A stretch of 64,000 nucleotides of DNA, taken from NCBI GenBank assembly GCA_910585485.1, contig CAJUEZ010000006.1, positions 5,350-69,349 of the forward strand, written 5' to 3'. This stretch comes from an uncultured Clostridia bacterium. Its GTDB lineage: Bacteria; Bacillota; Clostridia; UBA1381. Under the pieces are notes generated by a model. It worked only from the letters and a program-made list of their open reading frames with translations, searched no databases and had not been told where the DNA came from. The first letter of the stretch is position 1; each line of letters begins with the position of its first letter. A program made the translations under genes and the position numbers. This document shows, in pieces, positions 48,347-57,629 of this stretch.

Positions 48347-49987
48347 ATGAATAAGCTATTGCAAAAACTAAAAGATTATATGTTGTTTACGCCGACAAGT
48401 GATGAAAATAAATTTTATTTAAAAAGTCAATCCAGTCAGGCTGAATATGACGTGCGTGATGAGAAAACAGATGGAACGGAAAAAGATGTTGTTTTTACTG
48501 ATATTGAGGAAAATTTGGCGTATGTGAAAAAAAGATTTTCCTATCCCCTTAATAATGATATTGTAATAAGAGAAATCAAGATGAAAGAAGGACGCAGAGC
48601 GTTTCTTGTTTTTATAGATGGAATGGTAAGCAGTGAAATAGTAGATTTGGCTATTATAAAAACGCTTTTTGAATTGCCTTATTTTTCAGAAGGAGAAATA
48701 TATAAATATGAAACAGAAATAATAGATAGATTTATAGCTCATTCACAGGCAACATTTACAGAAAGTATGGATACGGTCTTTGAAGAAATAAATTTTGGTT
48801 CATGTGCTGTGTTTGTAGATGGATTTTCAAAAAGTTTTTTACTTGATGTACGTGATTGGGGTCACAGAAGTATAGATAAACCCGAAAATGAACAGTCAAT
48901 TTATGGTCCGCAGGAGGCTTTTGCTGAAATGCTCCGTAATAATACGGCGCTTGTCAGAAAGATAATTAAAAGCGAAAAGCTGATAGCGGAGGGTGTTAAG
49001 ATTGGAAATGTAAGTCAGACAAGAGGAGTTATGCTTTATATTTCCGATATTGCAAATCCAAATCTGGTAAATGAGGTGAGAAGAAGAATTAACGGCATAA
49101 ATATGGATTATGTCATATCAATAGAAGAAGTTTCAATGATGATGGAGGAAGAAACTTTTTCAGCAACAACCCATTTTCTCGAAACCGAGCGTCCTGACAG
49201 AGTGGCGAGGGCACTGACAGAAGGACGTGTGGCTTTGATATTGAATGGAAGTCCGAACGTTTTAATAATGCCAACAAATATTTTTGAATTGACTCATGCT
49301 GTATCTGATGATTATCTGAGAGTTCCGTACGCAAATATGATAAGAATAATAAGACTGATAGCACTGTTGTTTTCAATTCTTCTTCCCGCATTATATCTTG
49401 CGATTACATTGTTTCATCAGGAAATAATACCGACGTATTTATTGTATTCAATAAGTGCTTCGCGTGAAAGTGTGCCGTTTCCAAGTTTAATTGAATTATT
49501 GCTGATGGATTTATCTTTTGAAATGATACGAGAAGCTGGACTCAGAATGCCGGGACCGATTGGTTCAACGCTTGGAATTGTTGGAGGTATTATTCTTGGA
49601 CAAGCCGCTGTCAGCGCAAAAATAGTAAGTCCGATTATGATTATAATAATAGCTATAACCGGTATAGGTTCTTTTGCCACAGCCGATTACTCTCTAAGCT
49701 GGAGTTTTAGAATTTTGCGTCTTATATTTATCGCGTTGGCATCAATTATGGGATTTTATGGAATAGCTATAGGTATTTTTATATACGCGCTTATGCTCGC
49801 GTCACAAAAAAGCTTTGGAGTTCCGTTCTTGTCCCCCACACTGCGTATGCGAAGTAAAAGTATGGCAAACGCGGTGTTTGTAAATCCTATTTGGCGTAAA
49901 GAAAAAAGGCCTGACTTTTTAAAAACACAAAAAATTAATGAAGAACCCGATATAAGTAGAAAATGGAAGATAAAGAAAAAATATTAA
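48347..49987 (+). CDS. gerKA: GerA-family spore germination protein, A subunit
   Basis: A subunit of a germinant receptor, which sits in the spore inner membrane and senses nutrients. The start at 48347 follows GGAGGCGG; a longer frame to 48299 lacks a ribosome site. The 546-residue protein has an N-terminal soluble domain (residues about 1-290, with NILPTxxFE-like ALILNGSPNVLIMPTNIFE) and a C-terminal membrane domain of about five helices including LIELLLMDLSFEMIREAGLRMPGPIGSTLG, the most conserved stretch. Named gerKA by operon order A-B-C; the germinant is not deducible. Confidence 0.9.
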   Translation: MNKLLQKLKDYMLFTPTSDENKFYLKSQSSQAEYDVRDEKTDGTEKDVVFTDIEENLAYVKKRFSYPLNNDIVIREIKMKEGRRAFLVFIDGMVSSEIVDLAIIKTLFELPYFSEGEIYKYETEIIDRFIAHSQATFTESMDTVFEEINFGSCAVFVDGFSKSFLLDVRDWGHRSIDKPENEQSIYGPQEAFAEMLRNNTALVRKIIKSEKLIAEGVKIGNVSQTRGVMLYISDIANPNLVNEVRRRINGINMDYVISIEEVSMMMEEETFSATTHFLETERPDRVARALTEGRVALILNGSPNVLIMPTNIFELTHAVSDDYLRVPYANMIRIIRLIALLFSILLPALYLAITLFHQEIIPTYLLYSISASRESVPFPSLIELLLMDLSFEMIREAGLRMPGPIGSTLGIVGGIILGQAAVSAKIVSPIMIIIIAITGIGSFATADYSLSWSFRILRLIFIALASIMGFYGIAIGIFIYALMLASQKSFGVPFLSPTLRMRSKSMANAVFVNPIWRKEKRPDFLKTQKINEEPDISRKWKIKKKY

Positions 49988-49991
49988 GCAA

Positions 49992-50007
49992 TGTTTCACG
50001 TGAAACA
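49992..50007. promoter_or_regulatory. parS site 3 (perfect)
   Basis: TGTTTCACGTGAAACA lies four bases after the gerKA stop codon, 1.7 kb from site 2. Confidence 0.97.
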
Positions 50008-50090
50008 TTAAAAAGTAAGCGTAAAAAACAATACTGACAGATTGGACAGCCCTTGCGATATTTTGATTTTGACCGCGATATAAACGCATA

Positions 50091-50182
50091 TGGGCAGTAA
50101 TCACCATTTAACGCCTTATCTGCCCACGATAAAACGTTAAAATTTTAATTATTGTTTGTGGGCAGAAAGGTTATGGTGATTA
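50091..50182 (+). promoter_or_regulatory. Putative switchable leader hairpin hiding the gerKB start
   Basis: TAATCACCAT (50098-50107) is the exact reverse complement of ATGGTGATTA (50173-50182), which contains the gerKB start. CTGCCCAC (50120-50127) pairs with GTGGGCAG (50158-50165), and AAC-CTT with AAGGTT between them, so a long hairpin would bury the ribosome site and start codon. TGGGCAG (50091-50097) could instead pair with CTGCCCA and free them. No protein or ligand is identified. Confidence 0.5.
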
Positions 50183-51276
50183 TTATGCTGCAAAGAAAAG
50201 AAATGACGGCGTTGCTTATAAATGTAATATCAACTAAAATGCTGTTAACATTTCCAAAGCTATTAATAATAAATAGCGGGAACAGTGCATGGATTCAAGC
50301 ACTTTATAATACTGTTATTGTGTTTTTAGTATTTTTTTTAACTTACAAGATGTACAGAGGAAATAAAAGTATAATAGAAATTGCGGAAATATCCGGAGGA
50401 AAAGGACTAAAAATTCTTACAGGTTTGCTTATATTTATTGTTTTAATGATTAATTCCGCGTCAATAATAAGAATTTTTCCGGAAACAGTCAAAATAGTGC
50501 TTTTGCAGGATTTTAAAGTGGAATTTATAATTGTCGCATTTTTAATAGCAATAGGAATAGGCGCTTATATGGGAATAGAATCAATATCGAAAATAAACTA
50601 TATTTTTATGCCCGTTGCCGGGACGGTTTTGGTTATATTCGTTTTGCTGCTTATTCCCTATTACCGATTTGAAAATATTCTTCCGTTATTTGGAGAGGGA
50701 TATAATTCATTATTTGTAAAAGGATTTAATACAATATCATTATTTTCAGATTTGATATTACTGAATATTTTACTCCCCCACTGCGAAAATCTGGGCGAAA
50801 TAAAAAAGAGCGGAAAGAAAGCGATTTGTATAAGCGGAGTTATAGCAGTGGTTATTATGCTGTCGTACTGCTTGATATATCCTTATCCCGTATCCAAAGA
50901 TTTTATGATTCCGGTTTATCAGCTTTCGAGAATTATACATTTGAGTAGTTTTTTCAGTAGATTTGAAGCTATGTTCCAATTCATTTGGTCAATAATTATG
51001 CTGCTATATGGCGCGATATATATTTACGCGATGAGTTATACATGGCAAACAACATTCTCTTTGAAGTATTATAAACCTATGATATTTCCTATTGTTGTTA
51101 TAAGCGGAGTTATCGGAATGATTCCGGGATCAATTTTGGATTTAATAAAATACGAATATTTAAAAAATCTTATTATTTATCCCGTGGTATTTCTTCTTCC
51201 GCTTATTTTCGGCATAATATCAAGAAAATATTATGGAGAATTAAAAAGAAAGGACGAGAGTAATGAAGAAATTTAA
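50173..51276 (+). CDS. gerKB: GerB-family spore germination permease, B subunit
   Basis: The likely germinant-binding subunit, an APC-superfamily permease-like protein with about ten transmembrane helices. From 50173 (MVIIMLQRKEMTALLINV) it has 367 residues; GTG at 50176 or ATG at 50185 are alternatives because the ribosome site AGAAAGG is close. Conserved features include the TKMLLTFPKLL start segment and the hydrophobic helices throughout. It overlaps gerKC by 14 bases and is preceded by a structured leader. Confidence 0.88.
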   Translation: MVIIMLQRKEMTALLINVISTKMLLTFPKLLIINSGNSAWIQALYNTVIVFLVFFLTYKMYRGNKSIIEIAEISGGKGLKILTGLLIFIVLMINSASIIRIFPETVKIVLLQDFKVEFIIVAFLIAIGIGAYMGIESISKINYIFMPVAGTVLVIFVLLLIPYYRFENILPLFGEGYNSLFVKGFNTISLFSDLILLNILLPHCENLGEIKKSGKKAICISGVIAVVIMLSYCLIYPYPVSKDFMIPVYQLSRIIHLSSFFSRFEAMFQFIWSIIMLLYGAIYIYAMSYTWQTTFSLKYYKPMIFPIVVISGVIGMIPGSILDLIKYEYLKNLIIYPVVFLLPLIFGIISRKYYGELKRKDESNEEI

Positions 51277-52711
51277 ATCCGTTGTAATGACTATTATAAT
51301 AGTTATTTCTTCTTTTACACTCTCCGGATGCGAGGGAAAAGAACCGAATGAAATAGCATATATAGTAGCGCTCGGAATAGATAAAGGTGAAAATGATAAT
51401 TTTGATATAACAATTCAATATGCAAATACAACGCAAATAAGCGGCGGGTCTTCGGAGGAAGGTGGAAAAAGCGGAAGCCAAATCGTTGAAAATATCACTG
51501 TAGAAGCGCCGAATATATATTCTGCGATGAGTCTTGCAAATCATGTATTAAGTAAAACTTTTTCGCTTTCGCATGCCAAACTTATAGTTTTTTCACAAGA
51601 AGTCGCAAAAGCTGGCTTGAAGGACATAGTGGAAACATTTATAAGAAGCGAGGAATTACGTCCGGATGTATACCTTGCTGTAGCATTGGATAATGCGAAC
51701 AAATATCTTGAATCTGTAAATCCTGTTATGGATGTAAACCCGGCAAAGTATTACCAGATGGTGTATGATAAGAATACACTTATAGGTATACCCGATGGTG
51801 TTGCGAAGAATTTTTTCTTTAGTGTCAAGACAGAAGACTATGATTGTTTGCTTCCGGTAGCAGGAGTTATAAGCAGCGGATCTGAGGGCAGTAACTCCGA
51901 GGGCGGTAATTCCGAGGGTGGTAACTCCGAGGGTGGCAACTCCGAGGGCGGTAATTCCGAGGGCGGCAACTCCGAGGGCGGCAACTCCGAAGGTGGTAAT
52001 TCTGAAGGTGGTAACTCCGAGGGCGGTAACTCCGAGGGCGGTAATTCTGAAGGCGGTAATTCCGAGGGCGGTAATTCCGAAGAAGGAAAAAATAAAAAAC
52101 AACAAGAAGCGCCTATCAATAATAAAAAGTTTGAATATAAAATGAAAAATTATATAGGTGGACAAGCCGCTATTGAACAGAAAAATAAAAGTGAAGCTAT
52201 GGGCAGCGCCGTATTTGAGGATGATAAAATGGTGGGAATGTTAGGTTCTATAGAAACGGAAATGTTTAAACTGCTTATTGGTGACTATAAGTATAGTTAT
52301 TTAACGCTTTATAATGAAAAAACTCCCGAAAGTCCTGTAACAGTAAAGGCAATTAAGGAAAGAAGACCAAAATATAGACTGGATAAAGACGAAAAGAAAA
52401 TATATATAGAACTTTTTATCGAAGGTGATATATACTCCTTACCTGCCGACTACAATATAGAAGACAATATTGAGAACTTTGAAAAAAATTCAAAAAAATA
52501 TATAGAAAACGCGGGAAAAGAATTTATGACACAGTTTATGGAAGAATATGACAGCGACATATTCCGCCTTAAGGAAAAAGCAAAAGGAGAATTTCTTACA
52601 AACGAAGAATATGAAGAATATAAGAAAACAGTGAATTTTAGAGAGTATGATATAAATATTGACGTTAATTTCCAAATAAGACGGACAGGATTGGTGGTTA
52701 GAGAAAAATAA
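51263..52711 (+). CDS. gerKC: Ger(x)C-family germination lipoprotein, C subunit, with a Asn-Ser-Glu-Gly-Gly repeat insert
   Basis: C subunit of the germinant receptor, a lipoprotein. Signal [23 protein letters not shown] has the lipobox LSGC. Domain 1 carries the family motif [13 protein letters not shown], and domain 3 at the end has the conserved long helix and the beta strand [14 protein letters not shown]. Unusually, residues 211-275 are 13 tandem pentapeptides, NSEGG (last one NSEEG), inserted between domains. The 482-residue length is about 80 above the usual 370-400 mainly because of this insert and its flanks. Confidence 0.9.
   Translation: MKKFKSVVMTIIIVISSFTLSGCEGKEPNEIAYIVALGIDKGENDNFDITIQYANTTQISGGSSEEGGKSGSQIVENITVEAPNIYSAMSLANHVLSKTFSLSHAKLIVFSQEVAKAGLKDIVETFIRSEELRPDVYLAVALDNANKYLESVNPVMDVNPAKYYQMVYDKNTLIGIPDGVAKNFFFSVKTEDYDCLLPVAGVISSGSEGSNSEGGNSEGGNSEGGNSEGGNSEGGNSEGGNSEGGNSEGGNSEGGNSEGGNSEGGNSEGGNSEEGKNKKQQEAPINNKKFEYKMKNYIGGQAAIEQKNKSEAMGSAVFEDDKMVGMLGSIETEMFKLLIGDYKYSYLTLYNEKTPESPVTVKAIKERRPKYRLDKDEKKIYIELFIEGDIYSLPADYNIEDNIENFEKNSKKYIENAGKEFMTQFMEEYDSDIFRLKEKAKGEFLTNEEYEEYKKTVNFREYDINIDVNFQIRRTGLVVREK
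51893..52087 (+). repeat. Minisatellite: 13 units of 15 bases in gerKC
   Basis: The unit is AACTCCGAGGGCGGT with third-position variation (aat/aac, tcc/tct, gag/gaa, ggc/ggt), 13 copies in frame encoding (NSEGG)n. Copies are similar but not identical, so it has had time to diverge. Confidence 0.97.
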
Positions 52712-52878
52712 TGTTAAATAAAGTAATAGCTATAATTGTAATATTAATTTGTACTGTCAGAATAATAGGATATGGAGTTTACACAATAAGAATAAAAAAC
52801 ATAACAGGCGGGCTCGGTTTATTTTTAATGGCTTTGTTTGTTGCCTCGTCATCAGTTTTCTTTCTTACTGTAAAATAA
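52711..52878 (+). CDS. Small membrane protein cotranslated with gerKC
   Basis: The ATG overlaps the gerKC stop by one base (TAATG). The 55-residue product has two hydrophobic segments (VIAIIVILICTVRIIGYGVY and GLGLFLMALFVASSSVFFL) joined by a short basic and glycine-rich loop. Small two-helix proteins of this type (GerD-type D subunits such as gerKD and gerUD) are known in Bacillus ger operons; this may be such a subunit, based on context only. No named family is recognised. Confidence 0.6.
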   Translation: MLNKVIAIIVILICTVRIIGYGVYTIRIKNITGGLGLFLMALFVASSSVFFLTVK

Positions 52879-52885
52879 TGGCTTG

Positions 52886-52932
52886 AAAAAATCATCTCAT
52901 GAGTATATAATTAGCTTGTGAGGTGATTTTTT
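52886..52932 (+). terminator. Hairpin after the ger operon that contains the next gene's ribosome site
   Basis: AAAAAATCATCTC and GAGGTGATTTTTT pair over 13 bases (one A-G type mismatch allowed at T/G) around a 21-base loop. As a terminator it ends in T6. The same right arm is the GAGGTGAT ribosome site and the T of the TTG start of the SLOG gene, so translation of that gene from read-through RNA would be blocked. Confidence 0.6.
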
Positions 52933-53422
52933 GGACAAACTTAGAACATGTTTTTTTACAGGACATCGAAGAATAGCAAAAGAAAAGATTGAAACAGTAA
53001 AGAAAAAAATAACAGAGCATATTGAAACGCTTATAATAAAGTATGATGTCAAGAATTTTATATCAGGCGGTGCGTTGGGGTTTGACACTCTTGCGGCGGA
53101 AATGGTTATTGAAATGAGAGAGAAATATCCTCATATAAAATTATTGATGTACCTTCCCTGTTACGGTCAAAGTAAAAAATGGACAAGTAATTATCAGTAT
53201 CGTTATAGACTTATTATATCAAAGGCTGATGAAGTAAAGTTTGTAACGAAGGAGGAATACACGGAAGACTGTATGAAACTGAGAAATTTAGAAATGATAA
53301 AAGACGCGTTTTTCTGTATTTCTTTTTGTCTTGTGTCTTCAAGCGGAACAGGATTCACAATTCGTAATGCCGAAGCTGTCGGCACAAAAATAATAAACAT
53401 AGCGGACGATATATATGATTAA
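52931..53422 (+). CDS. SLOG-family protein (DUF1273-like)
   Basis: A 163-residue Rossmann-like protein. It starts with TTG after GAGGTGAT. It shows the family opening CFFTGHRR and GGALGFDTLAAEMV (nucleotide-binding loop), plus the KADEVKFVT and FCLVSSSGTGFTIRNAEAVG segments. SLOG proteins are proposed to bind nucleotides or nucleotide-derived ligands; the YoqJ/YspA group has no assigned role. It lies between the ger operon and coaBC with no clear functional link. Confidence 0.85.
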   Translation: MDKLRTCFFTGHRRIAKEKIETVKKKITEHIETLIIKYDVKNFISGGALGFDTLAAEMVIEMREKYPHIKLLMYLPCYGQSKKWTSNYQYRYRLIISKADEVKFVTKEEYTEDCMKLRNLEMIKDAFFCISFCLVSSSGTGFTIRNAEAVGTKIINIADDIYD

Positions 53423-53542
53423 ACATTTGCAAAAAGTTTTTTGCGTGTGTTTTTTTATTTTTGTAAACATCTAAATTTTATATTCCATTATTTTAAATCT
53501 TGTGCTATAATAAAAGAAATGAAATTGAATGGAGAGATTACC

Positions 53543-54733
53543 ATGCTTACAGGGAAAACAGTGCTGCTGGGAGTTACGGGAAGTATTGCGGCATACAAGA
53601 TTGTAAATTTGGCGCGTATGCTTGTTAAGCTTAACTGTAATGTGCATGTTCTCATGACACAAAACGCTGCGAATTTTATAAATCCCATAACTTTTGAAAC
53701 ACTCACAAAGCATAAATGCCTTATAGATACATTTGACAGAAATTTTGAATACAGTGTGGAGCATGTTGCGCTTGCAAAAGCGGCTGACGTGGTTATGATT
53801 GCGCCCGCAAGTGCGAATGTGATAGGTAAAATTGCTAACGGTGTTGCGGACGATATGCTGACAACGACGGTTATGGCATGTCCGTGTAAAAAAATAGTGT
53901 CTCCCGCAATGAATCATAACATGTTCCACAATCCTATTGTTCAGGATAATATTGCAAAGTTAAAACATTACGGATACGAGATTGTCGAGCCGGCACACGG
54001 TATGCTTGCAAACGGAGATTTGGGTGACGGCAGAATGCCCGATGAGAAGCTGTTGCTTGAATATATTTTAAAAGAGATTGCTTTTGATAAGGATATGATA
54101 GGTAAAAGAGTGCTTGTAACAGCGGGAGCCACAATCGAAAAAATTGATCCCGTACGTTATATAACAAATCATTCAAGCGGAAAAATGGGATTCGCTCTTG
54201 CGAAAAATGCTATGCTGCGAGGAGCGGACGTGACGCTTGTAATGGGTAAATGCGAAAGTGAACCGCCTGTGTTTGTAAATGTTATTCGTGTAACGAGCGC
54301 GGAAGAGATGTATAACGCGGTAACGCGCGAGGCGGATAATGCGGATATAATCGTAAAATCAGCGGCGGTGGCGGATTACCGTCCTGTGACTGTTGCTTCA
54401 GAAAAGATAAAGAAAAATGACAACAATACAGCGATTGAACTTGAACGCACAAAGGATATTTTAAGAACAATCGGTGAAAACAAGAAAAGCGGTCAGTTTA
54501 TTTGCGGATTTTCAATGGAAACCGAAAATTTGATTGAAAATTCGCGCAAAAAGCTTGTAAGCAAAAATGCGGATATGATTGTCGCGAATAATCTTAAAGA
54601 AGATGGTGCCGGATTTGGCGGTGATACAAATATTGTCACCCTGATTACGGCTGATGATGTCCTTTCTCTTGATAAAATGACAAAAGAAAAAGTCGCGGAA
54701 AAGATTTTTGATTTTATATTAAAAAGGAACTAA
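53543..54733 (+). CDS. coaBC: Bifunctional phosphopantothenoylcysteine synthetase/decarboxylase
   Basis: Coenzyme A biosynthesis: CoaB adds cysteine to phosphopantothenate, CoaC decarboxylates the product. The start at 53543 (MLTGKTVLLGVTGSIAAYK) follows GGAGAG; the longer frame to 53441 has no ribosome site. Residues about 1-175 form the flavin-dependent CoaC domain (FMN motif GVTGSIAAYK, active-site PAMNHNMFHNP); residues about 180-396 form CoaB (VTAGATIEKIDPVRYITNHSSGKMG, KNADMIVANNL, GGDTN). Normal 396 residues. Confidence 0.96.
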   Translation: MLTGKTVLLGVTGSIAAYKIVNLARMLVKLNCNVHVLMTQNAANFINPITFETLTKHKCLIDTFDRNFEYSVEHVALAKAADVVMIAPASANVIGKIANGVADDMLTTTVMACPCKKIVSPAMNHNMFHNPIVQDNIAKLKHYGYEIVEPAHGMLANGDLGDGRMPDEKLLLEYILKEIAFDKDMIGKRVLVTAGATIEKIDPVRYITNHSSGKMGFALAKNAMLRGADVTLVMGKCESEPPVFVNVIRVTSAEEMYNAVTREADNADIIVKSAAVADYRPVTVASEKIKKNDNNTAIELERTKDILRTIGENKKSGQFICGFSMETENLIENSRKKLVSKNADMIVANNLKEDGAGFGGDTNIVTLITADDVLSLDKMTKEKVAEKIFDFILKRN

Positions 54734-54735
54734 TT

Positions 54736-55716
54736 ATGTACGGATACGAAATATTTCATGATGAATTGATGAAAAACTTAATAGAGTCGGTACACCTTGG
54801 ACAAAACTCGCATGCGTATATCTTTGAAGGAAAAAAAGGACTTGGAAAACATAATGCGGCGCGTCTTTTCGCGGCGGCGCTGACATGTTCCAATACAGAT
54901 ATAGCTCCGTGTGGTGCATGTCATTCTTGCACACTTGCAAAAGCGGATACAAATCCTGATATTATATATGTGAGTCCGAAAAAAGATAAAAAAAGTATTG
55001 GCGCTGATGATATGCGCGAGTTGGAGGAAGATGTGGCAGTTAAGCCGTTTAGTTTCTCTCATAAAGTGTATATCATTGAAGATGGCGCGCTGCTTACAGA
55101 ACAGGCGCAAAACACTTTTTTGAAGACATTTGAAGAACCTCCCGAATATGCGGTATTTATTATAGTGATTGAAAAATCAACAATTTTGTTACCTACTATT
55201 TTGTCGAGATTTACAACGGTGCATTTTTCAGAAGTGTCTGATAGTATCATGAAAAAGTATATCATGGATAAATATCCCGATGAACAAGAAAGGCTTCCCT
55301 TTCTTATAAAATATTGCGGAGGCGTTCCCAAAATAGCTGATAGTGTAATTAATGACGGAGATTTTGATTCACTTCGCTCGGGCGCGTTGGAAAAATTGTT
55401 TTCACTTATTTCAACGGATAAGCTATCATCATTTACCCTTCAAAACTATCTCGATGAAAATAAAGAAAAAGCGGATATTATATTTGATTTTTGGCTGTCG
55501 TTTTTAAGAGATATTATATTGATTCAGACAGCCGCGAGCGAGGAGATAATAAACATTGATAAAAAAGATAGTCTGATGCAGGCAGCTGTAAAAATTAATT
55601 CGCAAAATGCGGTTCATATTTCAGACAAAATTATAAATGCTGAAAAAATGCTTTCACGGTATGTAAATATTAAAGCAATATCTATGTGGTTGGGACTAAA
55701 TACGACAAAAATATAA
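54736..55716 (+). CDS. holB: DNA polymerase III delta' subunit
   Basis: Clamp-loader subunit, 326 residues, of the AAA+ family. It has a zinc finger CSNTDIAPCGACHSC, EEPPEYAVFII, the delta' SRC-like region (TILSRFTTVHF, where the usual SRC Cys is replaced by Phe), and the C-terminal helical domain. The P-loop at GKKGLGKHNAAR is degenerate, since delta' does not hydrolyse ATP. It begins 3 bases after coaBC. Confidence 0.9.
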   Translation: MYGYEIFHDELMKNLIESVHLGQNSHAYIFEGKKGLGKHNAARLFAAALTCSNTDIAPCGACHSCTLAKADTNPDIIYVSPKKDKKSIGADDMRELEEDVAVKPFSFSHKVYIIEDGALLTEQAQNTFLKTFEEPPEYAVFIIVIEKSTILLPTILSRFTTVHFSEVSDSIMKKYIMDKYPDEQERLPFLIKYCGGVPKIADSVINDGDFDSLRSGALEKLFSLISTDKLSSFTLQNYLDENKEKADIIFDFWLSFLRDIILIQTAASEEIINIDKKDSLMQAAVKINSQNAVHISDKIINAEKMLSRYVNIKAISMWLGLNTTKI

Positions 55717-55751
55717 AAAAATTGATATTATTACTGATTTTTCCTTTTTTA

Positions 55752-55780
55752 TTGACAAAATATAACTTTTATGGTATAAT
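55752..55780 (+). promoter_or_regulatory. Consensus promoter of abrB
   Basis: TTGACA at 55752-55757 and TATAAT at 55775-55780, 17-base spacing, matching both boxes exactly. Confidence 0.9.
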
Positions 55781-55815
55781 CAGTTTAGCGTTCAGAATCA
55801 AAGGAGGATAATATT

Positions 55816-56067
55816 ATGAAATCAGTAGGCATTGTAAGAAAAGTGGATGAGCTCGGAAGAATTGTTATTCCCGTTGAGCTAAGAAGAAAATTTGATATTG
55901 ATATTAAAGATTCTATGGAGATTTATACAGATGAAGATTGTATAATTCTTAAGAAGTATGAACCATCATGCATCTTCTGCGGTGACGCAAAGAATATTTT
56001 TCAGTTTAATGGAAAGAACATATGCCCAAGCTGTGCAAAATCAATAGAAGGTTTTGTAAAAGAATAA
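55816..56067 (+). CDS. abrB: AbrB-family transition-state regulator
   Basis: A DNA-binding regulator that represses post-exponential and sporulation genes in Bacillus. The 83-residue protein starts with the swapped-hairpin AbrB domain (IVRKVDELGRIVIPVELRRKFDI) and ends with a zinc knuckle CIFCGDA...CPSCAKS, the clostridial form. AAGGAGG precedes the ATG. It has its own consensus promoter and terminator, so it is monocistronic. Confidence 0.94.
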   Translation: MKSVGIVRKVDELGRIVIPVELRRKFDIDIKDSMEIYTDEDCIILKKYEPSCIFCGDAKNIFQFNGKNICPSCAKSIEGFVKE

Positions 56068-56082
56068 AGTAGGAATGAAAAG

Positions 56083-56109
56083 TACCGTCTGTAAAGGCGG
56101 TATTTTTTT
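56083..56109 (+). terminator. Terminator of abrB
   Basis: TACCGTCT-GTAA-AGGCGGTA stem followed by seven T residues. Confidence 0.92.
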
Positions 56110-56180
56110 GTGTAAAGAAAACCTTTTCTCCGATAAAAGCAATCAAGGATTTATTCAGCTTCTAAAAATATTCTGAAACA

Positions 56181-56212
56181 AAAAAGGATATTACATAAGT
56201 AATATCCTTTTT
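56181..56212 (-). terminator. Terminator of tuf
   Basis: AAAAAGGATATTAC-ATAA-GTAATATCCTTTTT, a 14-bp perfect stem, with a T run on the minus strand after tuf (56229). Confidence 0.92.
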
Positions 56213-56228
56213 GAAATCTCAATAATAA

Positions 56229-57431
56229 TTAACCTTCAACTTCAGAAACGACACCTGAACCAACTGTTCTGCCGCCTTCACGAATAGCGAAACGAAGTCC
56301 CTTTTCGATAGCGATTGGTGTAATAAGTTCAACCTTCATCTTTACGTTATCGCCAGGCATGCACATTTCTGTGCCTTCCGGAAGAGTGATAACGCCTGTA
56401 ACGTCAGTTGTTCTGAAATAGAACTGAGGTCTGTAGTTGTTGAAGAATGGTGTATGACGACCACCTTCGTCCTTAGTAAGAACATAAACCTCGCCTGTGA
56501 ACTTTGTGTGAGGATTGATTGTGCCCGGCTTTGAAAGAACCTGACCTCTTTCAATCTCGTCTCTCTGAACACCACGAAGAAGTGCACCGATGTTATCACC
56601 TGCTTCTGCATAATCAAGAAGCTTTCTGAACATTTCGATACCTGTAACAACGACCTTTCTTCTCTCGTCTGTAAGACCAACGATTTCAACTTCGTCGTTA
56701 AGGTTTAACTGACCTCTTTCAACTCTACCTGTAGCAACTGTACCACGGCCTGTGATTGAGAAGATATCCTCGATAGGCATAAGGAACGGAAGATCAGCCT
56801 TTCTTTCCGGTGTCGGAATGTAGCTGTCTACTGCTTCCATAAGGTCAAGAATACACTTGTACTCAGGAGCGTTTATATCTGTAGAAGATGACTCAAGAAC
56901 CTGAAGAGCTGAACCTGAAACGATTGGTGTATCGTCACCAGGGAATTCATACTCTGAAAGAAGGTCTCTGATTTCCATTTCAACAAGTTCAAGAAGTTCG
57001 TCATCGTCAACCTGGTCTCTCTTATTCATGAATACTACGATATAAGGAACGCCAACCTGACGAGATAGAAGAATATGCTCTCTTGTCTGAGGCATAGGAC
57101 CGTCAGCTGCTGAAACAACAAGGATAGCGCCGTCCATCTGAGCAGCACCTGTGATCATGTTCTTAACGTAGTCAGCATGTCCCGGACAGTCAACGTGAGC
57201 GTAGTGACGGTTGTCTGTCTCATACTCAACGTGAGCTGTTGAAATTGTGATACCTCTTTCTCTTTCCTCAGGAGCCTTATCGATCATGTCATAAGCCTCG
57301 AACTGAGCCTGACCCTTAAGAGCCAATACCTTTGTGATAGCCGCTGTAAGTGTTGTCTTACCATGGTCAACGTGACCGATAGTACCAATGTTTACGTGCG
57401 GCTTATTTCTTTCGAATTTCTCTTTTGCCAT
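56229..57431 (-). CDS. tuf: Elongation factor Tu
   Basis: Delivers aminoacyl-tRNA to the ribosome. The 400-residue protein has G1 GHVDHGKTT, the effector loop region [15 protein letters not shown]3 [14 protein letters not shown]4 NKRDQ, domain 2, and domain 3 ending in GVVSEVEG. Typical length. Last gene of the translation block; it has its own promoter in the 198-base gap after fusA. The only EF-Tu gene in the window. Confidence 0.99.
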   Translation of the reverse strand: MAKEKFERNKPHVNIGTIGHVDHGKTTLTAAITKVLALKGQAQFEAYDMIDKAPEERERGITISTAHVEYETDNRHYAHVDCPGHADYVKNMITGAAQMDGAILVVSAADGPMPQTREHILLSRQVGVPYIVVFMNKRDQVDDDELLELVEMEIRDLLSEYEFPGDDTPIVSGSALQVLESSSTDINAPEYKCILDLMEAVDSYIPTPERKADLPFLMPIEDIFSITGRGTVATGRVERGQLNLNDEVEIVGLTDERRKVVVTGIEMFRKLLDYAEAGDNIGALLRGVQRDEIERGQVLSKPGTINPHTKFTGEVYVLTKDEGGRHTPFFNNYRPQFYFRTTDVTGVITLPEGTEMCMPGDNVKMKVELITPIAIEKGLRFAIREGGRTVGSGVVSEVEG

Positions 57432-57477
57432 TGTAAAAATTCCTCCTTAAAATAAATATAATTACACTAATAAAATT

Positions 57478-57506
57478 ATTGTACATTCTTTTGCTGAAAA
57501 AATCAA
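57478..57506 (-). promoter_or_regulatory. Promoter of tuf
   Basis: TTGATT (57501-57506) and TACAAT (57478-57483) on the minus strand, 17-base spacing, about 40 bases before the leader's AGGAGG. Confidence 0.65.
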
Positions 57507-57629
57507 GTATTTTTTCAAATATTTTATAAATATTTCAATAATTAACAAACTGTTTTCCGTATTCATATATTAAATACTATTTAAGCCGCGGATTACGAGA
57601 ATTAATCCCGAATCAGCGAAATAATTCAA

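Noticed and set aside
51893..52087. CRISPR-like tandem repeat
   Set aside because: Units are 15 bases, directly adjacent, without spacers, and lie in frame inside gerKC.
51656..52165. Long reverse-strand frames with Glu-Leu-Pro-Pro-Ser or Ala-Leu-Gly-type repeats opposite gerKC
   Set aside because: They are shadows of the 15-base repeat, in which no frame on either strand meets a stop; no ribosome site and no family match.
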